From NCBI GenBank assembly GCA_029260155.1, contig JAJDDU010000134.1, positions 1 through 5,371 of the forward strand: a stretch of 5,371 nucleotides of DNA. Reading direction: 5' to 3'. This document shows, one piece after another, positions 1-5,371 of the stretch. The position numbers were made by a program, and so were the translations under genes. This DNA is from Phycisphaerae bacterium (GTDB lineage Bacteria; Planctomycetota; Phycisphaerae; UBA1845). The number at the start of each line of letters is the position of its first letter. Positions within the stretch are counted from its first letter, which is position 1. A model generated the notes under the pieces. It made no database searches. It worked only from the letters and a program-made list of their open reading frames with translations, and was not told where the DNA came from.

Positions 1-1
1 C

Positions 2-1090
2 CCCGACGAGTGCCAAGGGCCCGATCCCAGCACGGTCGGCGCTTGCTGCATTCCGGGACTAGGATGCGCCAACACCGACGCCGCCACCTGCGCGGGACAA
101 TCCGGCATCTTTTCAGGGCTCTGCACGAGTTGCGATGTTCAGAACGTCGGTCTGATCCTTGAGCCGAGCGGCGAGATTTTCGTCCACGTCATCGGACCAC
201 AGACCGGCGGCGACTGCACCGATCTGATTCCCGAGGGTCCCTGTCCTGGTTTCTTCGTCGACGCTTGGCAGTCGCCACCGGCGGGTACGATGTGCCATGA
301 CTTCGGCGCACCCGGAGCAAACCCGATCCCACCCGGCTTCTTCGGCACTAGCCCCGACTCCGACGAGTTCGCCGGAATCGTCTGCCTGCAGGGCGCTCCG
401 CTCGGCGATCCCAACTTCCCAGGCGCAGACACCCTCATCGAGCGCAGCGCCGATCCGTTCGATCGTTGCGAACTGCCCTCGACGACACAACAAACCGTCG
501 ATATCGAAATCACCGCGCTGAATCTCGTGAGTGTGTCTCCGATTACCGTCACTTACAACGGCGGCATGAATCCGGAATCGTGGGACGTCCAGGTCGATCT
601 GTCGACCGTCTCGTCTCCGCTCGGCTCGCTCACCGCAACGAAAGAGCACTGCAACGGTGGCACGTACACCTCCCAACTGAACGTTCAGCCGCGATTCACT
701 TTCGTCCAGGTCAATCCGCCGAACAACACCGGTGTTTGGGATACCGGCATTGCGGGCGACCCCGTGATTCAGTTGCAGCAGTCCGTGCCCGCTCCTTGGG
801 TCCACGACGTCGCCCCCCAACTAGGCCTCGTCATTGATCCGTGCTCCGATTTCCACGGTGGCATCAGCGAAGCCAACCCCAAGCTCAGTTGCGACTGCAA
901 CAACAACGCCGTCCGCGACAAGTGTGACATCGAAGGCGGCGCAGCGGACGCCGATCAAGACGGCATCCCCGACCAGTGTCAGGCCGGCGGGATTCCGACT
1001 GCCTCCGAGTGGGGCCTCGCGATTATGATCATGGCGTTGCTCACCGGCGGAACGGTCGTTTTCCGACGCCGCCGCCCGGTAACTCAGTAG
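2..1090 (+). CDS. Secreted/surface protein with IPTxxWG-type C-terminal sorting tail (5' end missing)
   Basis: The reading frame is open from the left edge (codons start at base 2) to TAG at 1088-1090, giving 362 visible residues with the N-terminus outside the window. Near the start is a Cys-rich module, GACCIPGLGC...TCAGQSGIFSGLCTSC (about residues 13-43), resembling the GACC repeats common in planctomycete exoproteins. The long middle part is rich in Pro, Gly, Thr and Asp, looks beta-rich, and I do not recognise it. Residues 297-326 form a Ca-binding/dockerin-like Cys-Asp segment (CDCNNNAVRDKCDI, then DADQDGIPDQC). The end is a tripartite sorting signal: IPTASEWG (331-338), a hydrophobic stretch (339-354) and RRRR (355-358). 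Such tails are recognised by exosortase-type enzymes in the PEP-CTERM/IPTL-CTERM families, so the protein is probably exported and then anchored or released at the envelope. The usual IPTL is IPTA here. The biochemical function is unknown. A terminator follows 27 bases after the stop. Confidence 0.85.
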   Translation, partial: PDECQGPDPSTVGACCIPGLGCANTDAATCAGQSGIFSGLCTSCDVQNVGLILEPSGEIFVHVIGPQTGGDCTDLIPEGPCPGFFVDAWQSPPAGTMCHDFGAPGANPIPPGFFGTSPDSDEFAGIVCLQGAPLGDPNFPGADTLIERSADPFDRCELPSTTQQTVDIEITALNLVSVSPITVTYNGGMNPESWDVQVDLSTVSSPLGSLTATKEHCNGGTYTSQLNVQPRFTFVQVNPPNNTGVWDTGIAGDPVIQLQQSVPAPWVHDVAPQLGLVIDPCSDFHGGISEANPKLSCDCNNNAVRDKCDIEGGAADADQDGIPDQCQAGGIPTASEWGLAIMIMALLTGGTVVFRRRRPVTQ

Positions 1091-1117
1091 CCGAGCAACG
1101 CACGACATTCATATACC

Positions 1118-1151
1118 AGGGCCGACCCCCACCGGGTCGGCCCTCTCTTTT
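1118..1151 (+). terminator. Rho-independent terminator after the exoprotein gene
   Basis: A perfect 11-bp GC-rich stem, AGGGCCGACCC (1118-1128) pairing with GGGTCGGCCCT (1134-1144), has a 5-base loop CCACC and is followed by CTCTTTT (1145-1151). It lies 27 bases after the stop codon of the exoprotein gene. It should end that transcript and insulate the downstream DUF819-GH26 pair. The U tract is short and interrupted by C, but the stem is strong. Confidence 0.85.
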
Positions 1152-1188
1152 GGGGTCAGAGCGCATGTAGGTGTCAGTGCTGTCCCCA
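1151..1188. repeat. RAYT/REP-like imperfect palindrome relic
   Basis: The arms TGGGGTCAG (1151-1159) and CTGTCCCCA (1180-1188) are inverted repeats matching at 8 of 9 positions. Inside the same 38 bases, GTCAGAGC (1155-1162) and GTCAGTGC (1173-1180) form a 7-of-8 direct repeat. From memory, the pattern TGGGGTCAGAGCGCAT...TCAGTGCTGTCCCCA closely resembles a dispersed intergenic repeat found beside REP-associated tyrosine (IS200-like Y1) transposase genes in many bacteria. No transposase gene is visible nearby, so this is best read as an orphan copy or relic. The element starts exactly where the terminator's T tract ends. Confidence 0.5.
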
Positions 1189-1430
1189 ATCCCCGCCAGC
1201 ACTCTCAAACATTGGCGCACGTGGAGAAATGAAAACCAACAGATCAGACTGGTGGATGTTGCTGCGCGGGGATGCTCTGCGGCGAGCTGGCCGCGGGTTG
1301 CGAAGGCGCTGGGGAATAGGCTGAAGTACAGTGTGCCAATGGGGCTGGGTTGACAGTGGTGCTTTATCTTGCTTGTGGGTGATTGTCTGCGCCGGTGGAC
1401 GAATTCCCTTTGAGCCACTATCACTCCCGC
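1189..1430. other. Intergenic region upstream of the DUF819 gene
   Basis: No convincing gene is visible here. The stretch presumably holds the promoter for the DUF819-GH26 pair, but I cannot place it. A TTGACA at 1350-1355 matches a -35 box perfectly, yet no acceptable -10 box lies 16-18 bases downstream. A 31-codon ORF with ATG at 1229 and TGA at 1322-1324 encodes a basic, Trp/Arg-rich peptide; a GGAG precedes it at a spacing too short (about 3 bases) for a normal ribosome binding site. The frame of the DUF819 gene is open back to 1383, where a TTG directly follows an in-frame TGA, so 1383-1430 could be coding if that start is used. Confidence 0.5.
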
Positions 1431-2636
1431 ATGTTCGGGCAGGCGGAAGCACACGTACCCATCGTTCAAGACCCAGCCGGGCACTTGGCCATCCTCATGG
1501 CGGTTCTGGCTGTTATCTTCTGGTCCACGCAGCATTCGGTCATCGGACGACTGTTCAAGGTCGTCCCGGCGCTCGTGTTCTGTTACTTCGTCCCAACGAC
1601 GCTGACGACGTTCGGCGTCATCCCCGACGAGTCGCCGCTCTATGATTGGGTCGGCGGATTCGTACTCCCGGCTGCGCTGCTGCTTCTGATCCTCTCACTC
1701 GACCTGCCAGCCATCATCAAGCTAGGGCCCAAGGCGATCATCATGCTCCTCGCCGGGACGACGGGCGTCGTCATAGGCGGCCCTATCTCATTGGCCATCT
1801 GCAAGGGTTGGTTGCCAGACGACGCTTGGCAAGGGATGGCTGCCCTCGCCGGAAGTTGGATAGGCGGAGGCGCGAACTACATGGCCATGGGCGACATCGC
1901 AGGAACAAGCCAACACATGATGGGCCTAATGCCCATTCCCGATGTCTTCGTCGCCAACATCTGGATGGGTGTGCTGCTCTACATGTCAGGTCATCAGTAT
2001 GCAATCGACAAATGGACAGGCGCTGACGCCAGCACGATCAGAGACCTCGAACACACCATGACTGAATTCCAGCAACGAACGGCCCGCATCCCAACGACCG
2101 GAGATCTGATCATCATCCTCGCCATCGCCTTCTTCGGAAGTTGGATGTGCAGTGGCCTGTCGGTCCACCTACCGGAAATCGGCAGCGCCATCACTTCGAC
2201 GACCTGGAAGTACATCACGATAACGACGTTGGGAGTGCTCCTCTCGTTCACGCCGATGCGGAATTACGAGGGCGCCGGCGCCTCCAAGGTCGGTTCGGTC
2301 ATGATCTACCTGCTCGTCGCGTGCATCGGCGCCAGCGCCAACTTCAATAAGGTCTTGGACGCGCCGGAGTTCATTGTGATGGGCATGATTTGGATCGCGA
2401 TTCACATTACCGTGTTGCTCACCGTTGCTTGGCTCATCAAGGCACCGATCTTCTTCGTAGCCGTCGGATCGCAAGCCAACATCGGCGGCGCCGCCAGCGC
2501 TCCGGTCGTCGCCGCCGCGTACCATCCGTCACTGGCGCCGGTCGGTGCGCTTCTGGCGGTGGCTGGTTATGTTCTGGGAACCTACGCAGGACTGGCCTGT
2601 ATGCACCTGCTCAAATTCGTCGCTGGCGTCTCATGA
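1431..2636 (+). CDS. DUF819 family (YjcL-like) integral membrane protein
   Basis: This is a 401-residue multi-pass inner-membrane protein of the DUF819 family, whose substrate and function are not established. Recognisable family blocks are FWST (30-33), FKVVPALVFCYFVP (42-55), LGPKAIIMLLAGTTGVVIGGP (98-118), GSWIGGGANYMAMG (141-154), a cytoplasmic-looking linker with DLEHTMTEFQ (205-214), NYEGAGASKVGSV (278-290) and the hallmark GSQANIGGAASAPVV (346-360). The N- and C-terminal halves look like diverged repeats, each ending in a glycine-rich GS-x(3)-GG-type motif preceded by two hydrophobic helices, as in secondary carriers with two inverted repeats. A transport role is therefore plausible but inferred. 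I chose ATG 1431 because it leaves a short leader before the first membrane helix. The only upstream alternatives are GTG/TTG codons, with TTG 1383 the furthest. Neither start has a clear Shine-Dalgarno sequence. The gene ends 19 bases before the GH26 gene, so the two are probably co-transcribed. Confidence 0.9.
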   Translation: MFGQAEAHVPIVQDPAGHLAILMAVLAVIFWSTQHSVIGRLFKVVPALVFCYFVPTTLTTFGVIPDESPLYDWVGGFVLPAALLLLILSLDLPAIIKLGPKAIIMLLAGTTGVVIGGPISLAICKGWLPDDAWQGMAALAGSWIGGGANYMAMGDIAGTSQHMMGLMPIPDVFVANIWMGVLLYMSGHQYAIDKWTGADASTIRDLEHTMTEFQQRTARIPTTGDLIIILAIAFFGSWMCSGLSVHLPEIGSAITSTTWKYITITTLGVLLSFTPMRNYEGAGASKVGSVMIYLLVACIGASANFNKVLDAPEFIVMGMIWIAIHITVLLTVAWLIKAPIFFVAVGSQANIGGAASAPVVAAAYHPSLAPVGALLAVAGYVLGTYAGLACMHLLKFVAGVS

Positions 2637-2642
2637 ATGAAT

Positions 2643-2648
2643 AGGTGA
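2643..2648 (+). promoter_or_regulatory. Ribosome binding site of the GH26 gene
   Basis: AGGTGA lies seven bases before GTG 2656 and matches the 3' half of the GGAGGTGA anti-SD complement. It supports the GTG start, and with it the full signal peptide, rather than an internal ATG. It sits just after the DUF819 stop, which favours coupled or operon translation. Confidence 0.7.
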
Positions 2649-2655
2649 CAGCAGC

Positions 2656-3624
2656 GTGAAACGAATCTCGGAACAAAAGGTCGCAGTGCTAGCGCTGACA
2701 AGCGCGCTGCTCGCGGTTGCGGCCGGCTGCTCCGCGGCTGAACCCGCAACGGACGCCCGCCAGCCGCTGCAGTGGGGCGTGTACCAGATCTACACGGGGG
2801 CAGAGCGGTTTGCGCAACACCTTAAGAACGAAGTGAATCGTCTCGCGTCGAAGCCGAACTACGTCATGTTCTATCGCGATCTCGGTCGCCCATTTCCCAC
2901 AGACGGCATCGACGTGATCTACAACACGGGCGCGACGCCGATTATCTCGCTTGAACTCTGGCGATGGCATGATGCGAAGACCGAACAATTGCCCCGCATT
3001 CTGGCTGGTGAATGGGACGAGTTTTTCCGCACATGGGCCCAGCACGCCAAGCGTGACGGTCGGCGCGTGCTGCTGCGGTTTGGATTCGAATTCAACGGCG
3101 ACTGGTTCTCCTGGGGCGGGAAGCCCGAGGAGTTCAAAACCGCATGGCGACGGGCACGCGACATCTTCGACGAAGTCGGCGTGAAAAACGTCGAATGGGT
3201 TTGGTCGGCCAACGTCACCAGTCATCCAACCGTACCTGCCAACGACATGCACAACTACTACCCCGGCGATAAGTACGTCGATTGGGTTGCGGTCGACGGC
3301 TACAACTGGGGGGACGAGTACAAGGATTATCATCACTGGACGTCGTTCGAGAAGGTGTTTTCGCACGTGTTTGACGAGTTCGCGAAGCGTTATCCGCGTA
3401 AGCCGCTGATGATAGCAGAGTGTGGATCACCCGAAGGAACGGTGGGGCAGAAAGCGCAGTGGGTACGCGACGCGCACGCCGCCGCGCAGCGTCACGCGCA
3501 GCTAAAGGTCATCATCTGGTTCAATTTCGACAAGCGCCGCGAAGGCGAACTGAACTTCCGACTTGACTCGTCCGTTGACGCCCTCCGTGCCTTCAATGAG
3601 ACCTTTGCCGTCAAACGCGAGTAA
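2656..3624 (+). CDS. Glycoside hydrolase family 26 (beta-mannanase-like) lipoprotein
   Basis: This 322-residue protein begins with a lipoprotein-like signal: MKR, a hydrophobic stretch (9-23) and Cys25 in VAAGC, so it is probably exported and lipid-anchored. The lipobox has Ala rather than Leu at -3, which is weaker than consensus. The rest is one GH26 (beta/alpha)8 domain, with no carbohydrate-binding module. GH26 enzymes are retaining glycosidases, mostly endo-beta-1,4-mannanases, with some acting on other beta-linked glycans. The predicted acid/base is Glu145 in RFGFEFNGDWFSWGG (141-155), and the predicted nucleophile is Glu255 in MIAECGS (252-258). YYPGDKYVDWVAVDGYNWGD (201-220) and the late IIWFNFDKRR (286-295) are also typical of the fold. 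The canonical acid/base motif usually reads HEMNG, but here it is FEFNG, so substrate specificity may differ from classic mannanases. The start is GTG 2656, supported by AGGTGA seven bases upstream. The gene lies 19 bases after the DUF819 gene and probably shares its transcript. Confidence 0.88.
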   Translation: MKRISEQKVAVLALTSALLAVAAGCSAAEPATDARQPLQWGVYQIYTGAERFAQHLKNEVNRLASKPNYVMFYRDLGRPFPTDGIDVIYNTGATPIISLELWRWHDAKTEQLPRILAGEWDEFFRTWAQHAKRDGRRVLLRFGFEFNGDWFSWGGKPEEFKTAWRRARDIFDEVGVKNVEWVWSANVTSHPTVPANDMHNYYPGDKYVDWVAVDGYNWGDEYKDYHHWTSFEKVFSHVFDEFAKRYPRKPLMIAECGSPEGTVGQKAQWVRDAHAAAQRHAQLKVIIWFNFDKRREGELNFRLDSSVDALRAFNETFAVKRE

Positions 3625-3642
3625 CGCATTGGCAGCACAGTG

Positions 3643-3656
3643 TCCATGCGCATGGA
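3643..3656. repeat. Perfect 14-bp palindrome
   Basis: TCCATGCGCATGGA is fully self-complementary and lies 19 bases after the GH26 stop codon, between two convergent genes. With no loop it is a poor RNA hairpin terminator and looks more like a dyad-symmetric protein-binding site or a chance palindrome. No second copy was noticed in the window. Confidence 0.5.
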
Positions 3657-3672
3657 GCGAGGCACATATGGC

Positions 3673-3766
3673 GTGGGATGGCACGGTCTTGCGGAGTGCA
3701 GCGCAGCAAGGCCGTGGAGAACGCGGGCCGTCCCACGGCCTGGCTTCGCCAGACCTTGCCACCCAC
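3673..3766. repeat. Nested inverted-repeat cluster in the convergent spacer
   Basis: Several inverted repeats are packed into 94 bases between the GH26 and pmbA-like genes. The outer arms GTGGGATGGCACGGTCT (3673-3689) and AGACCTTGCCACCCAC (3751-3766) pair apart from one mismatch and one gap. Inside them are CACGGTCTTGC (3682-3692) with GCAAGGCCGTG (3706-3716), pairing 10 of 11 plus a G-U in RNA; a perfect 9-bp stem AGGCCGTGG (3709-3717) with CCACGGCCT (3733-3741); and CTGGC (3740-3744) with GCCAG (3748-3752). Some stems share bases and are mutually exclusive. No T tract follows on either strand, so a simple rho-independent terminator is unlikely. A REP- or MITE-like palindromic element, or a bidirectional RNA-stabilising structure, fits better. 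Confidence 0.65.
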
Positions 3767-3780
3767 CTCATTGTAATGGA

Positions 3781-5103
3781 TCAGAACTCCGTGACGCTCG
3801 ACAGGTTGAAGCTTGGCAGCTTGACGGCCGGGAGCAGCATCTTGCCGCGTTCGAGGGTCACGGACTGCATTGGGGCGGTGGCTGCGTCCAGTTGGGCAAA
3901 TGCGCGCAGCGGGCTGTCGTGGAAGCGGAAGTTGCGAAGTCCGGTGACGATCTTGCCGTCTTCGATTAGGAAAGTGCCATCCCGTGTCATTCCCGTAATG
4001 GTGAGATCGCTTGCGTTTACGTAGCGAATGTACCAGAAGTTGGTTATCAAAATGCCTCGCTCGGTCTGGGCGATTAGCTCCTGTGTGCTCTCTGCGGTCG
4101 GGCCGTTGAAGGACATCGTCACCGCGTCGGGGCCTGGGTTTGCGTCGACACCGTGCTCTTGGGCGGTGAAGCGGTCATAGTGCAGGGACTTAAGCACACC
4201 GTTGTCGATCCAGGTCTGCGGTCGTTGTGGCGTCCCGTTTCCCGTGAACCGTGCGCCGAGCAGGCGCGGGTCGGTCGGGTTGCTGCGAACGCTCAAACGC
4301 AAGTCCAGAAGGGAGCTGCCGAGCTTGCCGGCCAGCGCGCTGCCGCCTTTGTGATAGCTCTTCGCGCCCAAGCTCCACAGCAGCGGGCCGAAGATGCCCG
4401 CGGTGGCCGACGGTTCGAGAATCACCGTATAGCGTCCGGGTTCGATTCTTCGCGGGTGCTTCGATCGCAGCGCCTTGTCCACCGCCACGTCCGCTCGGAC
4501 GCGATGATCGAGACCGTTGATGTCGCGATGGCGGTTCATCGTCCACCCGGTGCTGTCCTCCGCCGTCGCGGTGAGGCTGAACGTCGCGGAGGTCGAGCGG
4601 TCATACGCGAACAGTCCCGACGAAGCAGCCAACCCCGTGACGTCGGATCCGTTCGTCAAGATCCCCGCACCGCTGAGCCCGTTCTCTTCGCAAACGCCGA
4701 TGACCGGTCTGACCCTTTGGGCGATGTGACTGGGTTCTGCGTTGGCCGTCGCGTTCACGTAGTGCGGCGTGGCGTCGTATTGCTGCGGGCCGAGGGACGG
4801 CAGGAACTCGGGATCCTCCGGCGCCAGCTTTGCGATTTCCTCTGCACGCTGCAGGGCCGACACGATGCTGTCGCGATCCAGTTGATTGGTCGTTGCCCGT
4901 CCCGCCTTCTTTCCGAATGCGACCCGCACCGAAAGCGAAGGCTCGCGCGTCGAGACGTTTTGCACGACTTGGTTGTTCGCGAATCGCAGCGTCGCGCTTT
5001 GTGAATCGGAAAACCGAACGAACGTGTCGTCAGCCGTCGACCGACTCAGAATCAACGACGCAATACGCTCGAACGCTTCCCGCGATGTTAGTTCCGTACT
5101 CAC
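3781..5103 (-). CDS. pmbA: PmbA/TldE-like subunit of the TldD-TldE metalloprotease
   Basis: This 440-residue protein has the usual length of the TldD/PmbA (peptidase U62) family. The N-terminal region (about 1-110) matches the family's first domain, with VRFSDSQSATLRFANNQVVQN followed by SVRVAFGKKAGRATTN. The C-terminal half has VILEPSATAGIFGPLLW, GNGTPQRP, FWYIRYVN (356-363), TRDGTFLIEDGKIV (373-386) and NFRFHDSP (391-398). There is no HExxxH zinc motif, which identifies it as the non-catalytic PmbA/TldE-type partner. In E. coli the TldD-TldE heterodimer degrades unfolded peptides and matures microcin B17; the substrate here is unknown. Translation starts at GTG 5103-5101, with AGGAGA six bases upstream. 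It is the second gene of a tldD-pmbA operon, ten bases after the tldD stop, and ends at TGA 3783-3781, facing the GH26 gene. The gene symbol is a family-level assignment. Confidence 0.92.
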   Translation of the reverse strand: MSTELTSREAFERIASLILSRSTADDTFVRFSDSQSATLRFANNQVVQNVSTREPSLSVRVAFGKKAGRATTNQLDRDSIVSALQRAEEIAKLAPEDPEFLPSLGPQQYDATPHYVNATANAEPSHIAQRVRPVIGVCEENGLSGAGILTNGSDVTGLAASSGLFAYDRSTSATFSLTATAEDSTGWTMNRHRDINGLDHRVRADVAVDKALRSKHPRRIEPGRYTVILEPSATAGIFGPLLWSLGAKSYHKGGSALAGKLGSSLLDLRLSVRSNPTDPRLLGARFTGNGTPQRPQTWIDNGVLKSLHYDRFTAQEHGVDANPGPDAVTMSFNGPTAESTQELIAQTERGILITNFWYIRYVNASDLTITGMTRDGTFLIEDGKIVTGLRNFRFHDSPLRAFAQLDAATAPMQSVTLERGKMLLPAVKLPSFNLSSVTEF

Positions 5104-5109
5104 GATGAT

Positions 5110-5115
5110 TCTCCT
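5110..5115 (-). promoter_or_regulatory. Ribosome binding site of pmbA, overlapping the tldD stop
   Basis: On the minus strand the sequence reads TTAGGAGAATCATCGTG. AGGAGA is a near-perfect Shine-Dalgarno six bases before the GTG start of the pmbA-like gene. It fixes that start despite the non-ATG codon. The AG of the upstream TAG stop is part of the site, which suggests translational coupling. Confidence 0.85.
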
Positions 5116-5371
5116 AAGCTGTCGGATCGATCACGTTCACGTTGCGGAAGCGCGCATGCGATGCGGCATGCGTCATCCATCCCGATTGGCCCGGCTGACC
5201 CTTGCCGCAGGTGATGAACCCGTACTGCCTGCGATGAGCCCGGTCGGCCACGCCGTCGCAGCTGCCCCAGAACTCGGGCGTGATACCTTGATAGATCACG
5301 TCCTTGAGCATGTCGCCGCGTTTGCCGTCCTTGATCTCCCAGAAGCAGTCGCCGCCGAACTGGAAGTTGTA
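5114..5371 (-). CDS. tldD: TldD-like metalloprotease subunit, C-terminal fragment
   Basis: The frame is open from the right edge (5371) to TAG at 5116-5114, giving 85 residues of the C-terminus. The rest of the gene, including the HExxxH zinc site expected of TldD, lies outside the window. Visible family marks are FQFGGDCFWEIKDGK (3-17 of the fragment), MLKDVIYQGITPEFW (21-35) and TCGKGQPGQSG (54-64), followed by SHARFRNVNV near the end. The cysteine of CGKG (fragment residue 55, bases 5209-5207) corresponds to the third zinc ligand described for E. coli TldD, so the subunit is probably catalytic. The TPEFW / GWMTHAASHARFRNV style belongs to the divergent TldD group seen in archaea and many non-proteobacteria. 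It is followed after ten bases by the pmbA-like gene, forming the usual two-subunit operon. Confidence 0.85.
   Translation of the reverse strand, partial: YNFQFGGDCFWEIKDGKRGDMLKDVIYQGITPEFWGSCDGVADRAHRRQYGFITCGKGQPGQSGWMTHAASHARFRNVNVIDPTA

Noticed and set aside
113..820. Long minus-strand ORF (235 codons) opposite the exoprotein gene
   Set aside because: It lies antisense to a frame with clear planctomycete exoprotein motifs, its product resembles no family, and such long open antisense frames are common in GC-rich genes.
1269..1290. Hairpin GCGGC...GCCGC in the intergenic region
   Set aside because: Only five base pairs with no T tract, which is expected by chance in GC-rich DNA.
1350..1378. 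Sigma70-type promoter with TTGACA at 1350-1355
   Set aside because: No reasonable -10 box occurs at 16-18 bases spacing (the bases there are about TTGTGG), so the -35 match alone is not enough.
1383..1430. TTG 1383 as the start of the DUF819 protein
   Set aside because: It is possible because the frame is open, but it needs a rare start codon, has no clear RBS and adds 16 residues without family similarity. It is kept only as an alternative.
1041..1535. Minus-strand ORF spanning the terminator and the start of the DUF819 gene
   Set aside because: It runs through the terminator hairpin and the repeat element and overlaps two real genes, and its product is not recognisable.
2689..3366. Minus-strand ORF (225 codons) opposite the GH26 gene
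   Set aside because: It is an antisense shadow of a gene with both catalytic motifs intact, and its own translation shows no family features.
4153..5004. Long plus-strand ORF (283 codons) opposite the pmbA-like gene
   Set aside because: Its product is Arg-rich low-information sequence with no recognisable domain, and the opposite strand carries a full-length PmbA-like protein with a strong RBS.

Overview
This window looks like chromosomal DNA of a GC-rich planctomycete-type bacterium, probably close to the Phycisphaerae or an uncultured relative. The main evidence is the first gene. It combines a Cys-rich GACC module, a Ca-binding-like repeat of the form CDCNNNxxxDxCDI...DxDxDGxxDxC, and an IPTxSEWG-type C-terminal sorting tail, a combination I know mainly from planctomycete exoproteins. 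This assignment is inference from protein style, not from a marker gene.

Layout, left to right. Positions 2-1090 (+) hold the 3' part of a large secreted or surface protein, followed by a strong intrinsic terminator (1118-1151). A short RAYT/REP-like relic repeat (1151-1188) abuts the terminator, and about 240 bases without a convincing gene follow. Positions 1431-2636 (+) encode a DUF819 (YjcL-like) multi-pass membrane protein. Nineteen bases after its stop comes a lipoprotein-type glycoside hydrolase of family GH26 (2656-3624, +), with both predicted catalytic glutamates present. Positions 3625-3780 form a convergent intergenic spacer holding a perfect 14-bp palindrome and a cluster of nested inverted repeats. 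On the minus strand, reading right to left, are the 3' end of a tldD gene (5371-5114) and a pmbA/tldE-like gene (5103-3781). They are ten bases apart, and the stop codon of the first overlaps the ribosome binding site of the second.

How the genes work together. The tldD-pmbA pair is the classic two-subunit TldD/TldE metalloprotease. The visible end of TldD carries the CGKG cysteine expected to bind zinc, while the PmbA-like subunit has no HExxxH. The DUF819-GH26 pair looks co-transcribed. If that is biological, the pair could link an uncharacterised carrier-fold membrane protein to breakdown or remodelling of a mannan-like polysaccharide, but this is guilt by association only. I see no CRISPR array, tRNA, rRNA, intact mobile element or defence system, and nothing here amounts to a clearly new system. 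The most interesting items are the DUF819-GH26 coupling and the non-coding repeat structures.
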